Source of the DNA: Agrococcus sp. Marseille-P2731
GTDB lineage: Bacteria; Actinomycetota; Actinomycetes; Actinomycetales; Microbacteriaceae
Length of the DNA stretch: 64,000 bases
Assembly: GCF_900117395.1 (NCBI RefSeq)
Contig: NZ_FPEG01000003.1
Coordinates: 930,001-994,000 of the forward strand
Direction: 5' to 3'
This document shows positions 17,447 to 25,904 of this stretch, in pieces. The notes beneath the pieces were generated by a model. That model worked only from the letters and a program-made list of their open reading frames with translations, searched no databases and was not told where the DNA came from. Both the position numbers and the translations under genes were made by a program. The stretch's first letter is position 1. Every line of letters starts with the position of its first letter.

Positions 17447-18907
17447 GTGACGAATCTGGCTGAGATCGGCATCGACGAGAGCCGCTACAGCGAGCGCACG
17501 CCGCCGTTCGACATGCTCGCGGAGCAGTCGGCGATCGGCGGCATGCTGCTGTCGAAGGACGCGGTGGCCGACTGCCTCGAGACGGTGCGCGGCGTCGACT
17601 TCTACCAGCCGAAGCACGAGATCGTCTACGAGGCGATCCTCTCGCTCTACTCGCGCGGCGAGCCGACCGACGTCATCACGGTCTCCGACGAGCTCACGAA
17701 GACGGCGATGCTCTCCCGCGCTGGCGGCGTGGAGTACCTGCACTCGCTGACCTCGATGGTGCCGACGGCGGCGAACGCCGGCTTCTACGCAGAGATCGTC
17801 GCCGAGAAGGCGGTGCTGCGCCGCCTCGTGGAGGCCGGCACCCGCATCGTGCAGATGGGCTACGCCTCCGAGGGCGAGGTCACCGACCTCGTGAACAACG
17901 CGCAGGCAGAGATCTACGCCGTCATGGGCGACGACCAGTCCGAGGACTACGTGCCCCTCAGCATCGCCGTCGAGATGGCGATCGAGGAGATCGAGGCCGC
18001 GAAGGGCCTCGACGGAGTCATGACGGGCGTGCCCACGGGCTTCCGCGAGCTCGACGAGCTGACCAACGGCCTGCACCCCGGGCAGCTCGTGGTCATCGCC
18101 GCTCGCCCCGGCCTCGGCAAGTCGACGCTCGCCATGGACCTCGTGCGCTCGGCGTCGATCAAGCACGACATGCCCTCCGCGTTCTTCTCGCTCGAGATGG
18201 GGCGCACCGAGATCGCGATGAAGCTGCTCTCGGCCGAGTCGAACATCCTGCTGCAGAAGCTGCGCAAGGGCTCGATCGAGGGTCGCGACTGGACGACGCT
18301 CGCGCAGGTGCGGGGCCGCATCAACGACGCGCCGCTCTACATCGACGACAGCCCCAACCTCACGCTGGTCGAGATTCGCGCCAAGTGCCGCCGGCTCAAG
18401 CAGCAGGCAGGCCTGAAGATGGTCGTGGTCGACTACCTCCAGCTCATGACGAGCGGCAAGAAGGTCGAGTCGCGCCAGCAGGAGGTCTCGGAGTTCTCAC
18501 GATCGCTCAAGCTGCTCGCGAAGGAGCTGCAGGTGCCCGTCATCGCGCTCTCGCAGCTCAACCGTGGCCCTGAGCAGCGCGGCGACAAGAAGCCGGCGAT
18601 CAGCGACCTGCGCGAGTCGGGCTCGATCGAGCAGGATGCCGACATCGTGATGCTGCTGCATCGCGAGGACGCCTACGACCGCGACATCCGGCCGGGCGAG
18701 GCAGACATCATCGTCGCGAAGCATCGCGGTGGCCCCACGAAGACCATCCCGGTCGCGTTCCACGGCCACCTGGCGCGCTTCGCCGACATCGCTCCGGGCA
18801 TGGGCCCGAGCGACGGCGGCGGCATGTCGGCCATGCCACCGGGCGGCACGCCCTTCGGCGGCTCCCCCTATGGTGCACCGCAGGAGCCGCCGCCCGTCGA
18901 GGGCTGA
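17447..18907 (+). CDS. dnaB: Replicative DNA helicase DnaB
   Basis: Hexameric helicase that unwinds the fork. 486 residues from GTG at 17447, preceded by GGAGGGGGCACC. N-terminal DnaG-contact domain, linker, then a RecA-like motor with Walker A ARPGLGKST, Walker B MVVVDYLQLM, and the arginine-containing SDLRESGSIEQDADIVMLLHR segment. No intein interrupts the motor, unlike in many mycobacteria. The tail is Gly/Pro-rich. Confidence 0.97.
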   Translation: MTNLAEIGIDESRYSERTPPFDMLAEQSAIGGMLLSKDAVADCLETVRGVDFYQPKHEIVYEAILSLYSRGEPTDVITVSDELTKTAMLSRAGGVEYLHSLTSMVPTAANAGFYAEIVAEKAVLRRLVEAGTRIVQMGYASEGEVTDLVNNAQAEIYAVMGDDQSEDYVPLSIAVEMAIEEIEAAKGLDGVMTGVPTGFRELDELTNGLHPGQLVVIAARPGLGKSTLAMDLVRSASIKHDMPSAFFSLEMGRTEIAMKLLSAESNILLQKLRKGSIEGRDWTTLAQVRGRINDAPLYIDDSPNLTLVEIRAKCRRLKQQAGLKMVVVDYLQLMTSGKKVESRQQEVSEFSRSLKLLAKELQVPVIALSQLNRGPEQRGDKKPAISDLRESGSIEQDADIVMLLHREDAYDRDIRPGEADIIVAKHRGGPTKTIPVAFHGHLARFADIAPGMGPSDGGGMSAMPPGGTPFGGSPYGAPQEPPPVEG

Positions 18908-18933
18908 CGCTCCAACCCCCGGCCGCAGCGCGA

Positions 18934-18966
18934 AGCGGGGCCCCGGCATCGTGCCGGGGCCCCGCT
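18934..18966. terminator. Hairpin between dnaB and the convergent HesB-like gene
   Basis: AGCGGGGCCCCGGCA (18934-18948) pairs perfectly with 18952-18966 over a 3-base loop. No T-run. Confidence 0.75.
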
Positions 18967-18988
18967 CCGCTGTGCTGCTGCGCTTCGA

Positions 18989-19270
18989 TCAGCCCTGCTG
19001 GCCGATGGCGAAGTCGACGCGCCCGTCGGGCTGCGCGGATGCGTCGAGGATCTTGTCGTCGAGGGTCTCGGCGGCCTGCGGGTCGAGGAAGACCTTCGCC
19101 CCGGCGGACTCGACCACCTGGTCCTCGGCCTCCGGCTGGTTCGCGACGGCGACGTTAAGACCCGCGCCCTCGAGGTCCTGCGAGATGCGGATGCCGCCGG
19201 TCTGCGGCGCCTGCGCACCGTCGACGATGCCGGTGATGACGGTCTGGGCGTTCTCGGTCAGGGTGAGCAT
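18989..19270 (-). CDS. HesB/IscA-fold protein lacking all cysteines
   Basis: 93 residues beginning MLTLTENAQTVI, the start pattern of A-type Fe-S carriers, with GGIRIS and the VFLDPQAAETLDD segment in the expected places. True IscA proteins bind iron or Fe-S with three cysteines; this one has none, so it cannot do that chemistry in the usual way. ATG at 19270 follows GGAAGGAGCGCC. Stand-alone gene, convergent with dnaB. Proteins of this cysteine-free type are found in related Micrococcales, often under misleading names. Confidence 0.8.
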   Translation of the reverse strand: MLTLTENAQTVITGIVDGAQAPQTGGIRISQDLEGAGLNVAVANQPEAEDQVVESAGAKVFLDPQAAETLDDKILDASAQPDGRVDFAIGQQG

Positions 19271-19406
19271 GGCGCTCCTTCCGTTGGCGAGCAGGCCACG
19301 ATGCCGGTCCCGCGCCGACGATGCAAGCCGATCAGGGGGCTCGGGCGTGTCGCCGGGTGCGCACCGCGCGGCGCCTCGAGCGAGTTCGCCTGACAGACTG
19401 GCTGGC

Positions 19407-20489
19407 ATGCCCACTGATCTCGAGGCGCGCGTCGCCGTCTACATCGACTTCGACAACATCCTCATCTCCCGCTACGACCAGCTGCACGGTCGGGGCGCCT
19501 TCCACGCCGACAAGGTGCGCACGCTGCACGCCGACGGCGGCCGCGAGTCGAAGGCTCGCACCCGCTTCCAGCAGGCCACGGTCGACCTCGGCGCGATCAT
19601 CGACTACGCCTCGAGCTTCGGCTCGATCGTGCTGAGTCGCGCCTACGCCGACTGGTCCGTGCCGGCGCACGCCGCCTACCGCGACCAGCTGCTCGCGCGC
19701 GCGGTCGACCTCGTGCAGATGTTCCCGACGACGCGCGCGCTGAAGAACGGCGCCGACATCCGCCTCGCGGTGGACGTGGTCGAGGACCTGTTCCGCCTCG
19801 ACGCGATCACGCACGTCGTGATCGTCGCGGGCGACAGCGACTACATCGCCCTCGCGCAGCGCGCGAAGCGGCTCGGCAGCTATGTCGTCGGCATCGGCGT
19901 CGCCGGCAGCACCTCGAAGTCGCTCGCGGCCGCGTGCGATGAGTTCGCCGACTACGACGCGCTGCCGGGCATCGACCCCGTGCAGCTCGACGAGCTCGAG
20001 CCCGAGCCCGAGGCGGCGGCAGCCGCTGCGCCTGCGGCGTCGAAGCGCCGCTCGAAGCGCGGCACCAAGTCGGAGGCGAGCGCCGAGGCCGCGGCGGCGG
20101 AGGACGAGCAGGCAGCGGATGTCGCGGCCGAGCCCGCCTCGGAGCAGGTCGCCGAGCCCGAGCCCGCCCGGCCGCCAGCCCGACGCAGCCGCCGTGCGAC
20201 GAGCGCTTCGGTCGCGGCCGAGCAGGATGAGGTGGCGATGACGCCCGACCAGCGCGGCGATGCCGCGACGGGCCTCCTCGAGCGCGCCATGCGCATCCTG
20301 CACCAGAAGACCGACGACGAGTGGCTGCACGCCAACGTCGTGAAGGAGCAGATGAAGCGCATGGACCCGGTGTTCAACGAGAAGTCGCTCGGCCACAAGT
20401 CCTTCTCCGACTTCGTGACCGCGCGCGGCGACCTCGTCGACATGCGCGAGGAGGGGCAGGCGCGCCTGCTGCACCTCAAGGACGCCTAG
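19407..20489 (+). CDS. NYN-domain (PIN-like) protein with C-terminal OST-HTH/LOTUS domain
   Basis: 360 residues. The NYN nuclease-like domain (about 5-190) has acidic residues in VAVYIDFDNILIS, NGADIRLAVDVVEDL and IVAGDSDYIALAQRAK, which fit a metal-dependent ribonuclease site. A low-complexity Ala/Glu/Pro linker (195-280) leads to a C-terminal OST-HTH/LOTUS domain (MRILHQKTDDEWLHANVVKE to the end), an RNA-binding module. The family is thought to act on RNA; the target is unknown. ATG at 19407 is the first good start. Single gene ending in a strong palindrome. Confidence 0.85.
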   Translation: MPTDLEARVAVYIDFDNILISRYDQLHGRGAFHADKVRTLHADGGRESKARTRFQQATVDLGAIIDYASSFGSIVLSRAYADWSVPAHAAYRDQLLARAVDLVQMFPTTRALKNGADIRLAVDVVEDLFRLDAITHVVIVAGDSDYIALAQRAKRLGSYVVGIGVAGSTSKSLAAACDEFADYDALPGIDPVQLDELEPEPEAAAAAAPAASKRRSKRGTKSEASAEAAAAEDEQAADVAAEPASEQVAEPEPARPPARRSRRATSASVAAEQDEVAMTPDQRGDAATGLLERAMRILHQKTDDEWLHANVVKEQMKRMDPVFNEKSLGHKSFSDFVTARGDLVDMREEGQARLLHLKDA

Positions 20490-20492
20490 CCC

Positions 20493-20540
20493 GACAGCAG
20501 CGAGGCTCCCCGTCGATCGACGGGGAGCCTCACTGCTGTC
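20493..20540. terminator. 48-bp near-perfect palindrome, shared terminator
   Basis: The centre (20502-20531) is a 30-bp perfect palindrome built from GAGGCTCCCCGTCGA and its complement. Outer arms GACAGCAG (20493-20500) and CTGCTGTC (20533-20540) extend it after one mismatch. It lies between convergent genes. Confidence 0.8.
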
Positions 20541-20551
20541 GTGGGGGTGGT

Positions 20552-21028
20552 TCAGCCGTTCGAGCCTGCCGAGCCGGCGGATGCGGCGGAGACCGGCGAT
20601 GCAGGCGTCTGGACCGAGGCGGGTGACGGAGCCGATGCCGGTGACGGAGCGCTGGCGGGGCTGGACGCGGATGCCTGCTGCTGCGCCTGCACCTGCTGCG
20701 CCTGCGCCTGCGGCGCCGGCGCCGGTGCCGCGGCTGCCGAGAGCGCCGAGGCGGGCGAGCTCGCCACCGGCGAGGTGGCCGACTGCGTCGCGGACGGCGC
20801 CGAAGCGACGGGAGCCGATGCGGCAGAGACGACGGATGCGTGGGCACCGCTCGTCGTGATCTCGACCGCACCGCGGGTGGTGATGTCGCCGGTGATCGCT
20901 GCGCCCTGCACGACCGCGCCGTCGGCGCCGCGCAGCTCGACCGCGCTCGCGACGGTCGCGGCGCTCGCGGCGATGGCGCCGAGGCCGAGGGCGGAGATGG
21001 TGCTGATGGCGATCCACTTGGTCTGCAT
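20552..21028 (-). CDS. Secreted Ala/Ser/Pro/Gln-rich low-complexity protein
   Basis: 158 residues. A signal peptide (ISTISALGLGAIAASAATVA) is followed by a short beta-rich segment (ELRGADGAVVQGAAITGDIT) and then about 95 residues of Ala, Ser, Pro and Gln with QAQAQQVQAQQQ and three repeats of the form SPASAP. No family is recognised. Such tails usually form extended surface or wall-spanning stretches. Codon-position GC and the signal peptide support a real gene. Confidence 0.6.
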   Translation of the reverse strand: MQTKWIAISTISALGLGAIAASAATVASAVELRGADGAVVQGAAITGDITTRGAVEITTSGAHASVVSAASAPVASAPSATQSATSPVASSPASALSAAAAPAPAPQAQAQQVQAQQQASASSPASAPSPASAPSPASVQTPASPVSAASAGSAGSNG

Positions 21029-21172
21029 GGTGAGGCTCCCGATCCTGGTGCGTGCTGTTCGTGTGCGTCGTTCGCGTTGCCATCACTCTCTCGAGCAGCG
21101 GTGAGGCGCAGAGGAGGGCTGGGTGAGAGGCCTCTCATGGAGCGTGTCGGCGGTACGCGGCACACTGGACCC

Positions 21173-22096
21173 ATGCCGGAGCTGCCGGAGGTCGAAGCGC
21201 TGGCGACCGATCTGCGCGCACGCCTGGTCGGCCGCACGATGCGCCGCGTCGACGTGCCGTCGATCTCCGCGCTCAAGACCTTCGACCCATCCGTGGACGC
21301 ACTGCGCGGCACGACGGTCACCGCAGCGGGCCGGCGAGGCAAGCACCTCGTGCTGACCGTCGACAGCGGGCTGCACCTGGTGATCCACCTCGCCCACTCG
21401 GGATGGGTCAGGTGGCGCGAGGCGTCGCCGCGCCCGACGGCCGGTCGAGGCCGCGGGCCCCTGGCAGCGCGCGTCGTGCTGGAGGCGCCAGCCGGCGACG
21501 GCGAGCGCGGCGACGGCGAGCGCGGGGGCGACGAGCTGGGCGGCGACGGCTTCGACCTGACCGAGCAGGCGACGCAGAAGCGGCTCGCGCTGCACGTCGT
21601 GCGCCACCCCGAGCAGGTGATGTCGATCGCGACGCTCGGGCCCGAGCCGCTCGATGCAGCCTTCACCGAGGAGCGGTTCGCCGCGATCCTCGCCCACGCC
21701 GGCAGGGCGCAGATCAAGGGGGTGCTGCGCGATCAGCAGCGCATCGCCGGCATCGGGAACGCCTACTCCGACGAGATCCTGCACGCCGCGCGCATGTCAC
21801 CGTTCCATCCTGCGTCGATGCCGGCTGCCGACGTGCAGCGCCTGTACGCGGCGCTGCGACAGGTGCTCGGCGAGGCCGTGGAGCGCGCTCTGAGCGTCAG
21901 CGCAGCGTCGCTCAAGGCCGAGAAGCGGCAGGGGATGCGCGTGCACGGCCGCAAGGGCGAGGCCTGTCCCGTGTGCGGCGACACGGTGCGACAGGTCATC
22001 TATGCCGAATCGACCTTCGAGTACTGCGCCACGTGCCAGACGGGCGGCAAGCCGCTCGCCGATCGCGTGCTGTCACGGCTCGGCGTGCGGCGATAG
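21173..22096 (+). CDS. Fpg/Nei family DNA glycosylase-lyase
   Basis: Removes oxidised bases and nicks the backbone. 307 residues starting MPELPEVEALA; Pro2 and Glu3 are the catalytic residues after Met removal. GRRGKHLVLTVD carries the conserved lysine loop and IKGVLRDQQRIAGIGNAYSDEI is the H2TH domain. A C-terminal zinc finger has CPVCG and CATCQ. An insertion of about 25 residues rich in Gly, Asp, Glu and Arg (GDGERGDGERGGDE) sits near residues 103-125, absent in most relatives. Single gene, convergent with the YciI gene. Confidence 0.93.
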   Translation: MPELPEVEALATDLRARLVGRTMRRVDVPSISALKTFDPSVDALRGTTVTAAGRRGKHLVLTVDSGLHLVIHLAHSGWVRWREASPRPTAGRGRGPLAARVVLEAPAGDGERGDGERGGDELGGDGFDLTEQATQKRLALHVVRHPEQVMSIATLGPEPLDAAFTEERFAAILAHAGRAQIKGVLRDQQRIAGIGNAYSDEILHAARMSPFHPASMPAADVQRLYAALRQVLGEAVERALSVSAASLKAEKRQGMRVHGRKGEACPVCGDTVRQVIYAESTFEYCATCQTGGKPLADRVLSRLGVRR

Positions 22097-22123
22097 CCCA
22101 GGGCTCCGGCCGGCGAGGAGCCG

Positions 22124-22405
22124 TCAGCTCGACGGGCCAGGGATCCCGCCGGTCGCGATCGTCCACGGCTGCGCGGTGACCACCCGCACGCCGGGCGCCG
22201 AGTAGTAGGGGTCGTCGGCGATGGCAGCCTCGACGGCAGCCATGTCGTCGGTGCTGAACAGCAGCAGCGCCCCCGACTGATCCTCGAAGGGGCCGCCGGC
22301 CAGCAGCAAGCCCTGCTCGTGGAGCGCGGCGGCGCGCTCACGGTGCGCGGGACGCAGCTCGAGGCGGGCGGGGTCGTCGGAGAACGAGAGGATGACGGCG
22401 ATCAT
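22124..22405 (-). CDS. YciI-like protein
   Basis: 93 residues with a ferredoxin-like dimeric alpha-beta fold pattern. RPAHRERAAALHEQGLLLAGGPFED holds the conserved histidine, and DDPYYSAPGVRVVTAQPW is typical of the YciI/YCII family. Members are small enzymes or accessory domains of unclear substrate. ATG at 22405 follows GGAGCC. Convergent with the glycosylase gene, 27 bp apart. Confidence 0.85.
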   Translation of the reverse strand: MIAVILSFSDDPARLELRPAHRERAAALHEQGLLLAGGPFEDQSGALLLFSTDDMAAVEAAIADDPYYSAPGVRVVTAQPWTIATGGIPGPSS

Positions 22406-22456
22406 GGCTCCAGCCTAGGCACTGCCAACGGCTCGCCTCCGACGAAGCCCGAAGGC

Positions 22457-23032
22457 CTAGGCCGCGACGAGCTCCTCGGCAGCCGCCGAGACCAGCAGCT
22501 CGACGCTCTCGCGCAGCGCTGCCTCGGAGCGGCCGACGAACGCGGATGCGTCGATCATGCGCATCGACTCGTCGAAGTCGGTCGACGCGAAGGGCATCTG
22601 CACGCCCTCGCCCTGCAGCGCGAGCCCGATGTAGCCGAGCACGGCGCTGAGCTGCGCGGCGGCCGAGCGGCCGCCCGCCCAGCCGTAGGAGACGACGATC
22701 GCGGGCTTGGCGACCCACTCGGACTTCAGGTAGTCGATGGCGTTCTTGAGGGCCGCCGGGTAGCCCGAGTTGTAGTCAGGGGTGACGAAGACGACGCCGT
22801 CGAGGGCCTCGATCCGCCCGGCCCACGCGATGGTGTGCGGCTCGGTGCGCACGCCGGATGCCGGCGGCATCGCCTCGTCGAGCAGCGGCAGCCGGATCTC
22901 GGCCAGGTCGAGCATGACCGCGTCGGCTCCGGCCGACTCGAGCAGGGCGACGAGCTCGTCGGCGACGGGCCTGCCGACGCGGACGGGGCGGGTGCTGCCG
23001 ACGATGATGCCGATCTGCGGGCGTGCAGACAT
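22457..23032 (-). CDS. NADPH-dependent FMN reductase
   Basis: 191 residues of flavodoxin-like fold. IGIIVGSTRPVRVGRPVADE binds the FMN phosphate and VVFVTPDYNSGYPAALKNAID is the family signature. Likely reduces quinones, azo dyes or metals with NADPH. ATG at 23032 is preceded by GAGGAGC; the frame runs 54 bp further but without a site. Close to, but not overlapping, the YciI gene in the same direction (51 bp). Confidence 0.9.
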   Translation of the reverse strand: MSARPQIGIIVGSTRPVRVGRPVADELVALLESAGADAVMLDLAEIRLPLLDEAMPPASGVRTEPHTIAWAGRIEALDGVVFVTPDYNSGYPAALKNAIDYLKSEWVAKPAIVVSYGWAGGRSAAAQLSAVLGYIGLALQGEGVQMPFASTDFDESMRMIDASAFVGRSEAALRESVELLVSAAAEELVAA

Positions 23033-23154
23033 GATGCTCCTCAGGGTCTGGGGTGGGTGCTGGCGCGCCTCGACGCGGCGCCGCAATCAGACAACGCGGC
23101 GCGCGCGCCGCTATTCCGAGCAGTGCGGCCGCGGCGGCCGGGCTCGAGCGCGCC

Positions 23155-24375
23155 CTAGGCGAGGAAGGCGCGCGCCGCGGCCACCATGGCGGTCGTCGCG
23201 GTGTCGAGCGTGGGCTGCAGCACCGGGATGAAGTCGGGGGAGTGGTTCGACGGCACATCCGCGTCGGCCGTGCCGCGCGCGGTCGCGTCGGCGACGAGCT
23301 GCGGGTCGAAGCCGCCGTAGAACCAGTAGACCGACGGCGCACCCCAGGTGTCGGGCAGGTAGCTGAAGTCCTCCGACCCGAGCACCGGGGTCTGCGGCAG
23401 GTGCCGCTCGCCGAAGAGCGCATCGAACGCTGCGCCCACGGCCGCAGCCGCATCCGCGTCGTTGATCGTGAGCGGCGCCCGCTCACCGGTCTCGATGGTG
23501 GCGGCCGGCGCACCGGCGACCGCGCACTCGCCCTGCACGATGCGCTCGATCGCGGCGATCATGCGGGCGCGCACCTGCTCGTCGAAGGTGCGGATGTTGA
23601 TCTCGAAGCGCGCCGTCTCGGGGATGATGTTCTGCCTCGTGCCCGCGTGGAAGGTGCCGATCGTGAGCACGGCCTGCTCGCGGGGCGCGACCTCGCGCGA
23701 CACGATCGTCTGCAGGCGCAGCACCATGCTCGCCGCGAGCACGATCGGGTCGATCGTCTTCTCGGGCTGCGAGCCGTGGCCGCCGCGCCCCCGCACCGTG
23801 ACGACGAAGTGATCGCTCGCCGCCATGACCGGGCCGCCGGCGGTCAGCACCGTGCCGGCCGCGCCGGGCATCACGTGCTGGCCGAGCGCCACGTCGATGC
23901 CGCCGGGCAGCAGCTCGCGCAGCGCCTCCTGCATGCCGAGCGCGCCGTCCATGGTCTCCTCGGCGGGCTGGAAGAGGGCGATGACCGTCCCCGACCAGTC
24001 GTCCTGGTCGAGCAGGATGCGCAGGGCGCCGTGCAGCGAGGCCATGTGGGTGTCGTGCCCGCACGCGTGCATGACGCCGACCGGCGTGCCCGCGAGATCG
24101 GCCGTCGCGGTCGAGCGGTAGGGCACCTGCTCGACCTCGGTGACCGGCAGCCCGTCCATGTCGGCGCGCAGCAGCACCGTCGGGCCCTCGCCGCGGCGCA
24201 GCACGCCGACGACGCCCGTGGCGGTGCCGACCCGCTCGTGCACCTCGAAGCCCGACTCTCGCAGCAGCTCGGCCATGCGCGCGGCCGTGCGGTGCTCGCG
24301 CGACGAGAGCTCAGGGCTCGCGTGCAGCTCGCGGTAGAGGTCCTCGATGAAGGGGCGGTGGTGCTCGAGCGTCAT
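23155..24375 (-). CDS. M20 family amidohydrolase
   Basis: 406 residues of the M20D metal-dependent amidohydrolase group, which includes N-acyl amino acid and hippurate hydrolases. Metal-binding HACGHDTHMASLHGA near 105, PAEET with the catalytic glutamate near 135, the dimer-domain GRGGHGSQPEKTIDPI, and SEDFSYL near the C-terminus. The exact substrate cannot be read from sequence. Stand-alone gene; ATG is the only sensible start. Confidence 0.92.
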   Translation of the reverse strand: MTLEHHRPFIEDLYRELHASPELSSREHRTAARMAELLRESGFEVHERVGTATGVVGVLRRGEGPTVLLRADMDGLPVTEVEQVPYRSTATADLAGTPVGVMHACGHDTHMASLHGALRILLDQDDWSGTVIALFQPAEETMDGALGMQEALRELLPGGIDVALGQHVMPGAAGTVLTAGGPVMAASDHFVVTVRGRGGHGSQPEKTIDPIVLAASMVLRLQTIVSREVAPREQAVLTIGTFHAGTRQNIIPETARFEINIRTFDEQVRARMIAAIERIVQGECAVAGAPAATIETGERAPLTINDADAAAAVGAAFDALFGERHLPQTPVLGSEDFSYLPDTWGAPSVYWFYGGFDPQLVADATARGTADADVPSNHSPDFIPVLQPTLDTATTAMVAAARAFLA

Positions 24376-24448
24376 GCGGCCAGGCTACGCCGCCGACCGC
24401 ACCGGGGCCCCGCGCCGATAGGATCGATGGCGAACCGTGAGGAGAGCC

Positions 24449-25033
24449 GTGACCGCCACGCCCGTCGCCTCGCAGGAGCTGCAGCACTGGCACCTCCCTG
24501 CGCTGCGCGCCATCCCCGCCCTCGTCGTCGGTCTGCCGCTGCCCTTCGTCCTGCTGCACTCACCGCGCGTCGGGCTGATCGCGCTCGCCGCGCTGCTGCT
24601 CGGCAGTGCCGCGGCGGTGTGGGTCGCGCGCCGTCGCGTGCCGGAGGGCACGGGCGCGTGGCCGACCGTCGTCGCCGTGTGGTCGGGTGTCGTCGGCGTG
24701 GTCGCCATCGCGATGGCGATCATCGCGCCGACACCGGCGGTGCTCGGGCTGACGGTCGCCCTGTGGGCCGTGCCCGCGGGCCTCGTCGAGCTGCAGGGCT
24801 GGGTGCGGATGCGCGCCACCACCGAGCCGCGCACGCGCCAGCTGGCACGCGACTGGCTCGTGGTCGGCGGGTTCACGGTGCTGCTCGGCATCGTGTTCGC
24901 CTTCCTGCGCGATCCCGTCAGCCTCACGGGCTTCATCGGCGCCTACGCCGTCATCGTCGGCGTCTTCCACGCGGTCGCGGCGCTCTCCGCACGCCCGTCC
25001 CGCGCCACCTCGAGCGAGCGGAGCGATGCATGA
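24449..25033 (+). CDS. Integral membrane protein of unknown function
   Basis: 194 residues from GTG at 24449, 5 bp behind GGAGAG (an in-frame GTG at 24437 would add four residues). Six hydrophobic helices in three pairs, with charged loops RRRVPEGTG and RMRATTEPRTRQLARD. The 6-helix pattern resembles small HdeD/DUF308-like proteins, but no motif settles it. First of three genes joined by 4-bp overlaps, a compact membrane/envelope operon. Confidence 0.75.
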   Translation: MTATPVASQELQHWHLPALRAIPALVVGLPLPFVLLHSPRVGLIALAALLLGSAAAVWVARRRVPEGTGAWPTVVAVWSGVVGVVAIAMAIIAPTPAVLGLTVALWAVPAGLVELQGWVRMRATTEPRTRQLARDWLVVGGFTVLLGIVFAFLRDPVSLTGFIGAYAVIVGVFHAVAALSARPSRATSSERSDA

Positions 25034-25296
25034 GCGACGCAGATCCCCAGCGACCCGGCCAGCCCAGTCGACGCCAGAAGCTGAAGCCCTTCGAGTACCT
25101 GGTGTTCGCCGCCGTCGCGGGCGGCTTCATCGGCCTCGTCGTCATGCTGAGCGTGCGCGACGTGACGCTCGCGCTCATCTTCGGCGGCGTCGGCTTCATC
25201 GCCACGCTGCTGCTGACCGCGACCATGATGCTCGCCATCAAGCCGAAGGGCCGCTCGTCGGCCGACCTCGACAAGCGGGACGGCTTCGAGGCGTGA
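25030..25296 (+). CDS. Small two-helix membrane protein
   Basis: 88 residues. A polar N-terminus (MSDADPQRPGQPSRRQKLKP) precedes two hydrophobic helices (YLVFAAVAGGFIGLVVMLSV and LALIFGGVGFIATLLLTATM), followed by a charged tail. ATG overlaps the upstream stop (ATGA) and its own stop overlaps the next start (GTGA). Conserved-looking but without a known function. Confidence 0.75.
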   Translation: MSDADPQRPGQPSRRQKLKPFEYLVFAAVAGGFIGLVVMLSVRDVTLALIFGGVGFIATLLLTATMMLAIKPKGRSSADLDKRDGFEA

Positions 25297-25886
25297 GGCG
25301 CGCGCGGGGGCTGGCAGCGCTGCTGCTGCTGCCGCTCGCGCTCGGGGGCTGCACCACGTTCTCGTCCTCCCTCGAGACCGCGCCGCCGGCCGCGAGCGAC
25401 CACGGCGCGGACCACGGCCCCCATCCCGACGGCCCGCACCTCCTCGCCGAGGGGCGCGCCTTCGATCCCGCGAGGGACGACGTCGACCCCGAGACCGACT
25501 GCGACGGCCGCGGAGGGCGCGAGACGCTCACGACGTTCGACCGGTCGGCCTGGCCGGGTCTCGACGTGACCGCTGGTGACGCGCGCCTGACGTGCGGCAA
25601 CGCATCCGGCGCCGGCTGGCGCCACATCGCCGACGGCCACACGGATGACTTCGGCGAGCTCGCCGACCTGGTCGACGCCGACTGGGAGGACGTCGCGTGG
25701 TTCGCGATCGACCGCGCCCTGGAGCAGCCGACGCGGGTCGAGGAGTACCGCGATGACATCGTGAACTACGACGTGCTGGTCGAGTACGTCGACGGCGGCG
25801 CGGTCGAGCGCTCGTGGATGGTGACGGTCGGGGTCGGGCTCGGCTCAGGGCAGATCATCACCTCGTTCCCCGACGAGCAGCACTGA
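25293..25886 (+). CDS. Putative lipoprotein of unknown function
   Basis: 197 residues from a GTG that overlaps the preceding stop. The signal peptide LAALLLLPLALGGC ends in a lipobox (LGGC, residues 16-19), so the mature protein should be lipid-anchored outside the cell. A His/Asp-rich segment (DHGADHGPHPDGPH) follows. The C-terminal domain contains GAGWRHIADGH, two further cysteines (DCDGRG and LTCGNA) and a final beta strand (VTVGVGLGSGQIITSF). No family is recognised. Confidence 0.72.
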   Translation: MRRARGLAALLLLPLALGGCTTFSSSLETAPPAASDHGADHGPHPDGPHLLAEGRAFDPARDDVDPETDCDGRGGRETLTTFDRSAWPGLDVTAGDARLTCGNASGAGWRHIADGHTDDFGELADLVDADWEDVAWFAIDRALEQPTRVEEYRDDIVNYDVLVEYVDGGAVERSWMVTVGVGLGSGQIITSFPDEQH

Positions 25887-25904
25887 TGCAGGGCCGGCCG
25901 CGCG

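Noticed and set aside
17447-18907. Intein in dnaB
   Set aside because: The helicase motifs are continuous and the length of 486 residues is normal.
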